Shown here: piece after piece, positions 13,201 to 24,267 of the stretch
How positions within the stretch are numbered: position 1 is the stretch's first letter
Layout of the letters: each line of letters begins with the position of its first letter
Assembly (NCBI RefSeq): GCF_000344685.1
Contig: NW_006920418.1
Location: forward strand, 807,079-871,078
Reading direction: 5' to 3'
Length of the DNA stretch: 64,000 nucleotides
Origin: Gloeophyllum trabeum ATCC 11539
Taxonomy: Eukaryota > Basidiomycota > Agaricomycetes > Gloeophyllales > Gloeophyllaceae
Notes under the pieces: generated by a model
Database searches by the model: none
What the model saw: only the letters and a program-made list of their open reading frames with translations
What the model was told of the DNA's origin: nothing
Made by a program: the position numbers and the translations under genes

Positions 13201-13406
13201 AGTTCCGACAAATCGGAGACAAACTTGCTTTAGCCCAATGCCTCATGTGCCTTGGTGTTGTTCTAGAGAGCCAGCAGAAATGGAGTGAGGCTGTGGAAAA
13301 GCTTCAGGAGGCCAGAAAGCTGTTCAAGCTAGTTGGTGACAGGCGTGGTCAAGCCCGGTGCCTCCAGAGCCTTGATGATATTCTGAAGATGCAGTATGAG
13401 AATTGA
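10270..13406 (+). CDS. NLR-like protein: MLKL-NTD-like adaptor, NACHT/NB-ARC, TPR (frameshifted)
   Basis: Architecture of fungal STAND/NLR immune or incompatibility receptors. The start is MAPRRAHEGPSKGEKAL at 10270. Exons joined across 10636-10687 and later introns encode a helical N-terminus resembling the four-helix MLKL_NTD/HeLo-like adaptors of Agaricomycete NLRs (family by inference). From about 11100 follows an NTPase with Walker A GPGGMGKTS and Walker B LLLALDNFETP. Then comes a helical linker and seven or more TPR-like 40-residue repeats (pattern LQKAREEFQQVGDR, then GQAQCLQSIGDIL). The repeats are read in two frames: after YPEA at about 12575 the frame ends in a stop at 12619, while the same repeat series continues in another frame to 13406. 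Comparison of repeat units shows 2 bp missing at 12575 (GGCTGG where other units have GGCTGTAG). This is either a pseudogene-making mutation or a sequence error. Base composition looks more AT-rich than its neighbours. Confidence 0.75.
12539..13390 (+). repeat. 120-bp tandem repeat array encoding TPR units
   Basis: Successive units of exactly 120 bp (40 codons) keep register from about 12600 to 13380; the hallmark segment (T)TGGTGACAG recurs every 120 bp at 12613, 12733, 12853, 12973, 13093 and 13333, with a variant at 13213. The first unit is 118 bp because of the 2-bp deletion. Units are visibly similar at the DNA level, which favours unequal exchange between them. Confidence 0.9.
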
Positions 13407-13599
13407 CTTTACATTGGCCACATTATTTGGATGGTGATAGGTGCCACAATATTAGATCACCAACTTATATTGTCAACCAGTACTCTCTGGCAGCATTTTT
13501 ATTCATTCCTCCTGAATCAGGAGACTATTCAATGGGCAGACAGGGTACGGGCAACTTCTGTATCGGAAAATATACTGGTAGTATTATAGATACACATCC

Positions 13600-14570
13600 T
13601 TGATATTGAGAGCAGTCTCCTCTCTCGGGCCATATGTATTTGGCAGCAACTCAAGTAATGATGATTCACTCTCTGTCAGACAAGTCGGTCGAGGCGGGCA
13701 GCTGTTAAAACCGGCAATGAGTTGGTCATTCGAGATCGTGGCCGTCATGGAGGGATCAGTCGTCCCCGCCCCTCGGGTGCACCCCTGACTCGTGCGCCGT
13801 TGCCGCGGAGATTCGTTAGTGTAGTCTGCAAGTCCACTGCCCTCACTCCAAGACATTTGCTTCTCGCGATGATGATGACTCGGCTCCTGGCTATGCTATT
13901 TAGCTCCATCTATAAAACACAGTAGGAGGTTGGTACTGACCAAGTGATGTAGAACCTGACAGCGGCGGAGGTGGCGCAGGGACTTTCTGCGTCTTCTGCA
14001 CTTGTGCGTCGCACGCTCTTGATAAGATTGACGAGCTGAACGGTCAATTGCTTCATTCGCGCACTTACTCACCTCACAATATATCCAGGAGAACCCTCGT
14101 CCTCCAAAAGCAATAGGACGGCCCAGGTGCCCGCACGGCCTTGCAGACCTTCAGGGTGACGAGGGAGGGGAAGCGACTTGTCACTCAATTCGCTAATCCT
14201 CCGATGCTTATAAGCACGGCAGGATTAGCGGAATAACTGAGAGGGCTGAAGGGAAGCAGCTTTCGCATAAAAGTCGCAGAAGTTAAACATGAAGGTGCGG
14301 CTGATATTGGACAGAATGGGGAGAAGCATGTGCAGCTGCAGAGGACATGAAACTCAATATTGAACTGACTGGGAATGTTTCATTCGCCTGGCGTCGATGA
14401 TGAAGCCAGCGGAGGGAGTCGGAAATAGAGAAGGACCAACAGGCCAGATGCAAAGGCGGTGTGATGGACAGTGACCGGCAGCTCTCTTTCGCAATAACAA
14501 TTTTGGAGCACGATGCCGGAGGGCTCCGGCTGAGATGGGCGGGACTATTCAGTATGCTAGTTCAGTCGAT
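13600..14570 (-). pseudogene. Decayed duplicate of the neighbouring 770-aa gene
   Basis: This stretch is collinear with 16100-17020 inside the intact minus-strand gene next door, at an offset of about 2460-2510 bp. Matches include 13718-13765 against 16200-16250 (GAGATCGTG, then GAGGGATCAGTCG), 14008-14070 against 16535-16590 (CTCTTGAT.AGATTGACGAG), and weaker matches at 14400-14560 against 16870-17015. The frame is destroyed by substitutions and indels and no long open frame remains, so it is a relic and not a paralogue in use. Upper and lower limits are approximate. Confidence 0.7.
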
Positions 14571-15215
14571 TCTAATCAGTATCCGAAAGTCACGGAGGAG
14601 GCTCGACGAGGCGGGATTGAGAATGTGGACAGCTGGAGGGTCGATCGACTACGAGCTCGAGAACTTACCACCTCTTGGTCCAGCACTCCGTTCCATTTCG
14701 GCAGTACAAGACGAAGCGAGCGTGTAATGTCAACAAACCTCCGCAGCTACCACGAGCAGTAGCAACAGATGCACTAAGAGTCTTGAACGGGACGGGTAAG
14801 ATCAGGATCGGGGGCCTGGTGTGCTTAGCGATAGTTAAGGACATGGATGAGGTCCAGAACGTGGAACGATGCAATCCGTAGGACGAGGACGAAGACGACG
14901 GTCCTAGTGAAACACTGGAAGCCAGGAAGCCACTGGCTCGTCCGAGTCCCGTCGGCTTGGATGGTCAAAGTTCTCTCATAGTGATAATGTGCATGGACGA
15001 GTGAGCAAGAGTTGTACTGCAGGACATTGTCGGAGCCGCCCACGGAGAGTGTTCCAGAGTGCATTGAACTCGACACGGGTGCTCACCGTCAGTCCCTTTG
15101 GGGAACTGTCACGCGGGCCTGCACCCGACACTATCACAATACGTCAATCTTATACCACTGTGCATTCACTGACTACCACATATACATTCAGCTCATGATG
15201 AGACAGACATTGAGA
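14571..15215. other. Non-coding stretch downstream of the unknown gene
   Basis: No credible gene is visible. It may hold more heavily decayed parts of the duplicate and the 3' region of the minus-strand gene that ends at 15216. Confidence 0.4.
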
Positions 15216-17528
15216 CTAGCTACTGTCCTTGATCAGATGCGTCAGCACGCCCTGCTCCAGCGTTGTCTCCCAGAGCTGGATTTTCGCTCTCTCTATCTCC
15301 GCCAACAGCTGTCTCCGACGTTCCTTCGACCGAAGGATGATATCCTCCTTGACTATTTTCTTCGCGCTAGGTACTGGTGGCCGGCCAACGCGACGCGCGG
15401 GGAGAGAGGACGGCCCGGGTGCAGCAGCATTGGCGGGGGAGGGATGCGTAGGCGCATATGGGACAACACCACAAGTATTTGGGGTAGCGGATGATAAATT
15501 GGCTTGACTGCCGGCTGTGGATTGTAGTATATGACTTGGGATATTTTGCATCGAAGGCTGAATAGGAGATTGCTGGCTCGGCTGAGAGGACGGTTCAGAC
15601 GCGAGTTGTAGAAGCATGGTAGCGGCAGCCATGGGATCGTCGCCTGGGTAGCCGAGCATTAGAGTGTCTTCCGAGGTGGGTAAAATATTTCCAGGGATGA
15701 ACGTACCAGTAGGTTTTGTCAGACCGCTTGAGTCAGTAAAAGTGCCAGCGTCCCAGCTTGGAGGAGTAGGTGGACCGGCGACCGAACTTGCGGAGGCGAC
15801 AGGGGAATGAGAGAGCACAGGGAGCTGTGACGCATCGGGTAGTCCCTGAGGCTGACTAGGGGTCACTTGAGATAGAGCGAGCAAGAACGGATCAATGGCC
15901 AGGTCGGAAGACGATTGAGAGGACGAGACGGATGCAACAGGGGTGCTGGAAAGTCGAGTTTGTGCGCCATTGCTGATAGTGTAATGGGAACCTTGGGAGG
16001 CGGAAGAACACTCAGAGCTTCCCTGAGAGTCAACACCACTGTTCACGGATGGCAGGGACTGAAGTAAGGACATCCACCCTTCTATATCGACCGAACCCTC
16101 GTCCGCAGTGGACGACGCATTCGGTAGCGACTCGAGCGGCACCGTATTCGTTTCTGCAGCGGACGAATCGGTCGATGCGGGTGCAGCTGAGAGTAATGAA
16201 GCGATGAGCTGGTCGTACGAGATCGTGTCGCTCGTGGAGGAGGGATCAGTCGCCGACCCCTGGGTAGTGCTCCTGACTGCGTCGTTACCATTACTCACAT
16301 CGGCCAACATGGCTTGCAAGTCCGCTGTCTCCCCCGGCGACGTTGGTGCCCCCGCCACAGCGCCCGACCCCGCCGCTGGGGCCTGTCCTTCAAGCTCCAT
16401 TCCGTAGAACATGGTAGCAGGTCGGTAGTGGCCCATGACATTAGGATCAGACGACGGCGGAGCCGGCGAACGATCCTTTTGCGCCTGGTTCACCTTCTGC
16501 ATATACGCCTTCGTAGCCGCTTTGTGCGCCGCGCTCTTGATCAGATTGACGAGCTGCACGACCAATTGCTTCGTTCGCGCACGCTCCCACCTCGCTAGAT
16601 ACTCCTGAGACCCCTCGTCATTGTCCAGAGGGAAGGGAACGTCCCAGTTGGAGGCGCCTGCGGGGACTTTGGTGACCTTCTTCCGCTTCGCGGGGGGCGG
16701 GCCATCGTTTTCGGCAGAAGGGGTAGGAGAGGGTGAATGCGCATAACTGTACTGGTATGGATTGTAATAGGGAGCTGCAGGTGTAGCGGCGGACGAGATA
16801 AGCTTCAAGATCGAACTGAGGACGGGGAATATATTTTTTTGCTTGATCATGGTGTCAAGGATCGCATCAGTGGAGGGAGTCGGCAGCTGGGAGGGGTCGA
16901 TACGAGGCAGACGGGAATGCTGTGCGATAGACGGTGGCTCATGGCCCTCTTCGACGATGATGGGATTTTTAGAACTCGACCCGGACCCCGCAGTGCTCCG
17001 GTTGAGATTGGCAGGATTGACACCACCGACTAGCCCAGCCAAGCCTAACAGAGCTTGCTGATTGCGGAGAAAGTTTGGTGGCGGAGGCGCACCGGGGTCA
17101 GGCATGTGAATAGGGGGAGGCGTTGGTCGAGGGGTGCCGGTGCGAGACCGTACTTCCTTCTGCTTGCCCTTGTCCGACGGTTTTCGCGGCCTTCCAGCAA
17201 GACCAGGAGTGGCCGACGTGGAGCGTCGACCCACGTCCGGATCCATCGCTTGTAGTTGCTGCGGGCGCGGTGGCGGAGGTACTTGCACCGGACGGGCAGC
17301 ACGGTTATCAACACTCAGAAGTGAGTCTGGTGGATGTACTGGTAGTTCAGAATATGCATGAGGCCCAGGAAGTGCAATGGTCCCCACATTGTCTGTAGAA
17401 CTCGCAGCACCGGGGAGGGCTAGTCCCGGTGAACTGCGCCTCCCAGGAGACGGGGGAGGCGAGCCAAAAAGCGACTCGGACTCCTCGAAGGAGTCGTTCC
17501 TCTCTTCAACCATGGGGATACTGCGCAT
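15216..17528 (-). CDS. Unknown 770-residue low-complexity protein
   Basis: A single long open frame. Starts MRSIPMVEER (17528) and the internal MVEERN (17513) are both possible. I do not recognise the family. The N-terminal half is Pro/Ser-rich with a basic segment (PSDKGKQKEVRSRTGTPRP). In the middle a basic cluster, PPAKRKKVTKVPAG, which could be a nuclear localisation signal, is followed by a more ordered stretch around WDVPFPLDNDEG and YLARWERARTKQLVVQLVNLI. A Ser/Thr/Gln-rich region follows, and the C-terminus is charged and helical (KIVKEDIILRSKERRRQLL). This layout would suit a nuclear regulator, but that is inference. It is divergent from the Rho GEF gene with 326 bp between starts. 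Part of it is duplicated as a relic at 13600-14570. Confidence 0.75.
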   Translation of the reverse strand: MRSIPMVEERNDSFEESESLFGSPPPSPGRRSSPGLALPGAASSTDNVGTIALPGPHAYSELPVHPPDSLLSVDNRAARPVQVPPPPRPQQLQAMDPDVGRRSTSATPGLAGRPRKPSDKGKQKEVRSRTGTPRPTPPPIHMPDPGAPPPPNFLRNQQALLGLAGLVGGVNPANLNRSTAGSGSSSKNPIIVEEGHEPPSIAQHSRLPRIDPSQLPTPSTDAILDTMIKQKNIFPVLSSILKLISSAATPAAPYYNPYQYSYAHSPSPTPSAENDGPPPAKRKKVTKVPAGASNWDVPFPLDNDEGSQEYLARWERARTKQLVVQLVNLIKSAAHKAATKAYMQKVNQAQKDRSPAPPSSDPNVMGHYRPATMFYGMELEGQAPAAGSGAVAGAPTSPGETADLQAMLADVSNGNDAVRSTTQGSATDPSSTSDTISYDQLIASLLSAAPASTDSSAAETNTVPLESLPNASSTADEGSVDIEGWMSLLQSLPSVNSGVDSQGSSECSSASQGSHYTISNGAQTRLSSTPVASVSSSQSSSDLAIDPFLLALSQVTPSQPQGLPDASQLPVLSHSPVASASSVAGPPTPPSWDAGTFTDSSGLTKPTGTFIPGNILPTSEDTLMLGYPGDDPMAAATMLLQLASEPSSQPSQQSPIQPSMQNIPSHILQSTAGSQANLSSATPNTCGVVPYAPTHPSPANAAAPGPSSLPARRVGRPPVPSAKKIVKEDIILRSKERRRQLLAEIERAKIQLWETTLEQGVLTHLIKDSS

Positions 17529-17854
17529 GAATGAGTGCGCCTCCAGTTATAAGAAGAGCTGCATATGAGGACTGACCCTGGGGATGCACGAGTTTGCGCG
17601 TCCTAGAATGCAATAAACCCGACGTAATACGCGTCCCTTCTCTACGTCCACGATGTCATTGGCTCTGCACGCGTTCTTGACGGTGAAAGAGAGGCCTCCA
17701 GTGACGCCTGCGGATGCCGCTCACCAGGAATATCCCTGCTGCAGCGAACTATAGAGGGACAGAGAACAGCGGCAGGAGAGTGTAATGGATGGTGTAATGG
17801 GAGGGACTTGAAGTTGGAAAATGGGCGCATCCGGCGGTAAACAAGCGTCAACAG

Positions 17855-20800
17855 ATGCCCTCCTCCTACAATCATCCGAATGCACGCCCGCACCCGCGCA
17901 TTAGCATCGCGCCCAGCGCCGCGCGTCCAGCAAGCCCTGCAGCGCCGTCTGCGTGGTCGCCGTATGCATTCGAGCTCGACAGTCCGACCGCGAGGGACGT
18001 TAATGCGGAGGGCGACGGTCGGGACATGTTCTTGTCCCCGAATACGCCCCTCGATCCTCGGCTGAGCGTACCTGCACGTCCTCGCAGCCGGGCGGCCAGT
18101 GCATATGAGCTCGACGCAGCCCCTGTCTTCCCCGAAGCTCGCGTTTACCGGTCAGGTTCTCGGCGGTCCTCGCTGAATCCCAGGCATCGCGCATCCCAGA
18201 GCGACCTTGGTCCTGGTCCCTACCCAACTCCTTCAAGTCCTGTACGGGCTCCTTCGATAGCGTCTTCAGAGGTAGAGTTTAGTCCACAGGTGAATAAAAC
18301 TATTGTCATCGCTAGTCATGCGACGAGTACGATCGATCGTCCTTAGTTGACACCCCTCGACTCGGTTGATAGTCTGTCGGCTGAGCTCTCAAATCTGACG
18401 TGTGTCACCCTTTCGATGTCCACTAGATGCTCCAATTAATGTAAAGTATTATATAGACTTGATGCAGAAGAGGGTCTACGACGATTTCAGTCCGGTGAGC
18501 TGCCCGAGTCAGATCGAGAGTGGTACCGCCTCGTCCCACCAGAAGCGCGTGAAGCGCTCGGAAAGAAAGAGGTCCACCGACAATCAGTCCTCTTTGAGAT
18601 CATCAAGACTGAAGCCGACTATGTCGACAGCCTGCGACTTGTCTCTGAGGTACCGAACGCTGTGTGAGTGTTACGTACTAATGTTAATCGTCGTTCCAGG
18701 TTTATATCCAGCCTCTGGTTAACTCGGAACCGCCTATAATACCTAGAGAACGTCTTCGCGGCTTCATCAAGGAAGTGTTTTACAATCTGGATGAAATCCT
18801 GGCCCACCACCAGCGGATGCTCGGTGATCTCTTTCAGCGCCAGAGAGAGCAGCATCCCCTCCTACAAAGTATATCCGATATTATACTGGATAGTCCGTTG
18901 CATCATTCTTCATCTCCATACGATTCCAAGCTTACTTTTGTCGGTTAGCTTGCCTCCTGTTCCAGAACGAGTACGAGACATATATCAAGCACTACCCTTT
19001 GTCCGAAGGACGGCATCGGTCAGAGCTTAGGCGAAACCAGGAGTATGACTACTTCATACGGCAAGCGTCCAGAGATCCGAAAACGTATAAGCGCGATTTG
19101 ATGGATTTCATATCTCGACCTATCATCCGCCTCCCCCGTTTGAAACTTCTGCTGGAACAAGTACTCAAATATACAGAACTCGATCATCCAGATCAAGAAA
19201 CCATACCATTGATATTGGGTATCCTGACGGACTTCATTAAGAGCACCGAACCTGGAATAGAAGCTGCTGAGGGTAAGGTGAAATTCTGGTCATTATGCGA
19301 GAGTCTAGTATACTTCAAGGGGGAGATCGTGGTGAGCATTCTCGAGTCTCCCTGCCAATCCAGCTGTATGACGCTTGCCTAGGACATGGATCTCTACGAT
19401 GAGAGCAGGTCTTTGATCCATCAAGGCACTCTTGCACGGAGGCAACGCACGGAAGTCGATTGGTCGGGGTGGAATGACTTGTTCGTCGCTTTGCTTGATA
19501 ATTATTGTAGGTCCCATACCATGACAACATGAGACCCCGGCCTTACATATCTGCAGTGCTCCTGACGAAAGAAGAATTACGCAATGGGACAGTCCGTCAC
19601 CTAATCATGTCGCGGGTAGGATGTTCTTCTTTGGGAAGTTATTGGCGTTTTAACGAGATGGCTAGCCAATACCCTTGGAATACCTGCGTCTGGGGTCTTT
19701 CAACAGCCCTCCCGAGAGCCGCAAAGAGCGATCGGAGGAGGGAGGCATACTGGAAGCATTAAAGCCCACTTACAGATCGGTGTACCCTTTCACTGTCTAT
19801 CATGCGTCCTCCAAGTCCTCGCGCCGGTATACCCTCTATGCCGACTCTGAGGCATCCCGACGCAAGTGGCACGCCGCACTGATCGACGCGCTCGCTGTTA
19901 GGAAGGCCAGACAGGAAGCCAACATGGTTCGTGATGAGGAGATACGTTTAGGCACCTCTAGCGACTAACGTCGTATGCCCAGTGGTATGCACCGGTCACC
20001 CTTGACGACGGATCGTTTCGTGTGATATCGCCCCGTATACCATATAATTCAGGGACGAAATTTACGGGGAAAGTTACTGCCGCTGCATCTTTCGGTTTGT
20101 TTCCGTCGTATTGATTATGCTTCACCGACTCTGACAGACTACTCTTAGTCAGTATGGGTCGGAAATATCTTGCAGTAGGGTGTGCGACGGGGATCTATCT
20201 CGCTCCGGTAGCGAAGGCTGGAACAGCAGGTAAGGAGAAGCTCATAGCTGATGGTCAACCCGGGTTCAACTATGGTGTAGGAGCTTTCCGCAAGGTTCTT
20301 GCCTGCTTCAATCCTACATCAGTAGTCGCATTGCAAGATTTCAATCAATTCATCATCCACCACGAGTCCACGTTATGGAGCTATTCCCTGGATATGATAG
20401 TGCGCGTCAGTCAAGGACAGGCATCTCCTCAGGGGCTCGAAGCTTCACGGCAGAAAGTATGTGGTGATAAAGGGAATGTTGTCCTCTTCCGCGTTGCTAT
20501 CTTCAATCAAAGGACCATAGGTAAGCATGGTGCCCATTCTAATATGGATCTTGTTTGACTTATGATCTCTGCTAGTTTTCTACGCGGTACGGACACTCCT
20601 ATTGCAAACGACCCTTCATACGGTCGAAGTGGTCGATCCTGGGGTCAACATTACTCCGCGGAGGCACAATCCGTCCGTAGAAGCGTTGTCATTCCGTCCG
20701 ATCTACGAGGTGAGCCCTTACCACCGTTCCTGTTGTCCCACAGAATTTCTCGCTGATGCTATTCTCGCAAAGTCTCTCAGCATCCCCAAAGACACGCACG

Positions 20801-21488
20801 ACGTGACTCCCCTCGCCAAGACTCTGGCAGTGTGTACTGATAAGAACATCTTGATTTATGATCCAAAGACGCACGTTGATCATCTTTTGTGCCTTTCAAG
20901 GCGACTGATGTACTTCTTACAGTCCGAACGCCCCTCTATCAGCAATCCCTGACTTCTCCCAGGCATATGGAAATCTACCTGTCATCACACTAAAGCAGCG
21001 TTGTGACGCTGCGCGACCTCTGGGTATCATTCGATGCAGCTCACAAGAACTATTGGTTGTATATGATGGTATGTCTCCACCGGTAGGCGTGCAACGTACG
21101 ACTGAGAGTTACCTTAGATCTGGGTTGCTATATTACCAGACACGGTGAGCCGGGTCGCCGCGCGGGTTTCCTCCGTTGGGAGACTAGAGCCACGTCCTTT
21201 GCCTACAGAGGCGATCATATCCTGCTGTTTTCCTCTCAGTTCGTTGAGATTCGGGATATCCATACCGGACGCTTGGTGCAGGTGATAGAAGGGAGCGATA
21301 TTCGGCTGGTGTACACCGGATACAAGCGGAGCGATCCCATTCTCGTGGTCATGCGCGGCACCAAAGACGATGCAGAAGGTACAAGTGAGAAGATTGTCGA
21401 CTTGACTCCTACCGCGGAGATAGAGACCCCTGGGCAGGCGCCAACTCTGGCAAACCGCGAAATTTGGGATGAGTGGGATATGATATGA
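17855..21488 (+). CDS. Rho guanine nucleotide exchange factor, DH-PH-CNH (Rom1/Rom2-like)
   Basis: Activator of Rho1-type GTPases in cell-wall integrity and polarity signalling. The start MPSSYNHPNARPHPR at 17855 opens a Pro/Ser-rich N-terminus. After short exons the DH domain begins near 18560 (RQSVLFEIIKTEADYVDSL) and continues through VYIQPLVNSEPPIIP, then QASRDPKTYKRDLMDFISRP and LPRLKLLLEQVLKYT. The PH domain spans about 19380-19970 (ending RKWHAALIDAL). A citron homology (CNH) domain fills the rest, with ILIYDPKT near 20850 and the terminal exon ending NREIWDEWDMI. I saw no DEP domain before DH, unlike yeast Rom2, though it could be hidden in the low-complexity part. The order DH-PH-CNH is diagnostic for fungal Rho1 GEFs. 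Many introns; edges not all resolved. Confidence 0.88.
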
Positions 21489-21813
21489 TCTGCGGCTGTT
21501 AGCCATGTCTGGCCTTATGTTACCTCTAATTTACCGGTAGGTCCAGCGTTATAGTGCTGCATTATGATCTGAAGTAATGTATGTAGAATATACCTTGGAT
21601 ATCAATGTATTAGTGCATCTACGAATTCACCTGAGTCTGCTGCGAGAGAAGAGACCTTGTATGTCCGCACGCAGGAAAACTGATACAACAATATGTTCCA
21701 TCGACTCAATTTCATCCTAGGGTATGCAATCTAGCGGATGAATCATATGTGGCCGACAGATCCTGTCGTAGCTTGAAGCCCCTCAGTGGCCCTCATTACC
21801 TGATGCGCATTTC

Positions 21814-23494
21814 CTATCCGCTCTTGACGAAGCTCGTCATGCCCTGCAGGTTGAAGGGATCTGATTCGCCGATCGTCAGTGACGAGAGCCACCCTTCCCA
21901 AGGGACACTCACCGATTGATAGGCCGGCTGCCTTGGCGGGCCCCGCAATGTCCAGGGTCTGGATGCTTTTGGCCTGGCCTGCACCGTCGAGCGACAAGAC
22001 GTCGATCTGCGTGGCGTTGGGGGCGAGAACGTACAAGAAGCTACAGGGAACACCTTTGGTAAGTGACCATTGTTTGGCATCACAAAGGCATCACGGCTCA
22101 CTCATTATTTCCAATGCTTGCAATGTCGTTGTCAATGGTAGCGGAGCCCGCTTTCTGAGGGTATTGCTGACATAACGACGGTGGTGAGCGTTCGGAATCG
22201 ATGTAGTGGGAATTCTCGAGCCTCCCACCTTGACTATTGACCCTTTGAGGTTGTCGTCTACATTTACCTCCGTGACCGTGGCAGTGCCGATGTCAGTGAG
22301 ATAGAAATTGCCGGTCTTCTTGCTGAAGCTCGACCAACAGGTCGCCGACTGGCCCTGGATCGGCACTGCGGAGCTCTTATTCCCGCTGCTAAAGTCGAAG
22401 ACGTCGAAGCCGAGACCGGCGTCCGTCGCGAGGATCGCATTCTTGCCGGGGATGACCGTCATCGAGAAGGGCAGCAGGCCACCGCTCGCGGGGGCGACCT
22501 TCTTGAAGTCCTGTGATAGCGAGCCGTCGGAGTTGACGTCCCAGACGGCGAGGAAGCCGGGCGTTGGCGGGGTGCCCTTGATGGAGGCGATGAGAGACTT
22601 GCCGTCCTCACTGAAGATGACATGGGATGCTGTGCCTGCGGGGCCGGTAGCGGGTGTCGTCTGATTGATGCCGAGAGACCGCAGTGTGTTGGGAACGGCA
22701 GTGAGACCGACGTCCTTGTCCACCTTGTAGCAGCTGCAATGACGCGAGGTGAGTAGGTGTCCGCGACGTACGTAGTAGAAGAGGTACCCACTTTACACCG
22801 TTAACCGTCCCGCCATTGAGAACGCACACCTGAGTCCCATTGCTGTTGATCGCAAGGGACATCGGGAATTCACCCTCACTAGACACCGGGTCGCCGATGA
22901 GACTGATCTCGGAAGGGTTATTCTCGTTGATAGAATACACCGAGACCGTATTGGAACCAGGCTGAACGGCAATGAGTGTTAGCACAGACTCGAGCGGTCG
23001 AAGGTAGTGGCCTAATTACATTAACTGTAGCCAGGATCTTGCCGTTTGCAGATGCCTTGACTGAGCCCTGGGAGAATAAGGCGTCTGGGCCATTGGGACT
23101 GGTCTGACCGTGAGATCCACGACCTCTGCTAGAGACTGCACGGTTGAGTGTCTGCAACGAAAACATTGATAAATGACAGATTATAGGGCAGTGCACAGCG
23201 TACCAGCTTGCCGTCTGAACCGATGTCAGCGGCGATAATGAAGTTCTCCTTGGGGTCATTGGTCATGACTGCGAAGAATCTGCATCAGGAAAACACGAGA
23301 CACTTGGACTGGGACTCACAGTAAACAGCGCCCTTTGCCGACGAGGACGACGACGAGTTGGCCTTCTGCCCATTCATCATCTTTACTTTATTATTCCGAG
23401 CATAGACGAGCGAGCGCTGTCGGAGGGGTGCCGCGTCCGCGACGCCGGTACTGAGAATGGCCGCAAGACACACAAAAACAGCGGAGACCTTCAT
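21814..23494 (-). CDS. Secreted beta-propeller protein, lactonase/3-carboxymuconate cyclase-like
   Basis: The start MKVSAVFVCLAAILSTGVAD at 23494 is a clear signal peptide, followed by a Ser-rich linker. Exons in order encode repeated propeller-type blades: MTNDPKENFIIAADIGSDG; SVKASANGKILATVN; SNTVSVYSINENNPSEISLI, then GEFPMSLAINSNGTQVCVL; ASHVIFSEDGKSLIASIKG, then FLAVWDVNSDGSLSQ; and NAILATDAGLGFDVFDFSSG. The last exon, reached by an intron near 21870-21910, ends NLQGMTSFVKSG at 21814. The pattern of [ST]xDGK followed by beta strands fits the seven-bladed lactonase family (Pfam lactonase, yeast YBHE-like). The substrate is unknown. It converges with the Rho GEF gene, leaving 325 bp. Confidence 0.72.
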
Positions 23495-24267
23495 TGCGCT
23501 AAGGAAGAGCTAGAGACGAAGATTGAGAATGGAGCGTAAAACGAGTGCGAGCCCTGCTCTGTATAAAGACAAATCCACGAAGAAAAGCAGGTTCCGAGAT
23601 ACGAATACCACCAGGGCTTGGAAGAGCTCTGGTCAGCAGCCATCGTGTTTTATAAGCATTGATAAACCAAGTCCGAGGAATGCGTGTTGATCGTACGTGC
23701 ATGATGACCATCGGAGGTTGGTATGGATGCGAATGCAGGACAGCTATGGTAACCATCCGTTGCTAGTCCGGATGAACTAGTAGTACAGCTTTCGGGTTCA
23801 TTATGTACCTGGTTGATAACCTACCCGGATGTGCCTTCTTTGCTCAGTGCTCGCAGGACGTCTAACAGAGCTTTCCTTTGACACACTGATCAAGCATCAA
23901 TCACCACCGCACTTTCGCCGTAGAATGCCGAAAGCCGTAGCAGGGAAAGCGCTGTAGCCCCCCACCCTCCCAACAATCATAGCTCCGAAGCAGGATGAGT
24001 AAGTTTCCAAGAAGGAAGGCTGCAGCTGACCGTGAGCTGACGAAGAGCACGCTGGCTGTGGCAACCGAGTGTAAGCGTTCAATACAGGACCTGCCTAACT
24101 GAGAAGGGGATCTTAGATCCGATCGAGGCTTGTTGCTTCTCCATCCAATCACAGCCTTCGTAGGGACGCCCTGCGATTGGACAGACGGCAAAAAGTCCGC
24201 CCGAGTCAAGGTCGTTGCTTCCAACAACTTCTCGATGTACAAGCCTACAAGGTACCAGAAACACTAT
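23495..24267. other. Intergenic region upstream of the secreted propeller gene
   Basis: No gene is apparent. On the minus strand a TATAAAA element lies at about 23644-23652, some 150 bp before the ATG of the secreted protein, and could be its TATA box. The rest holds short frames without coding character. Confidence 0.4.
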
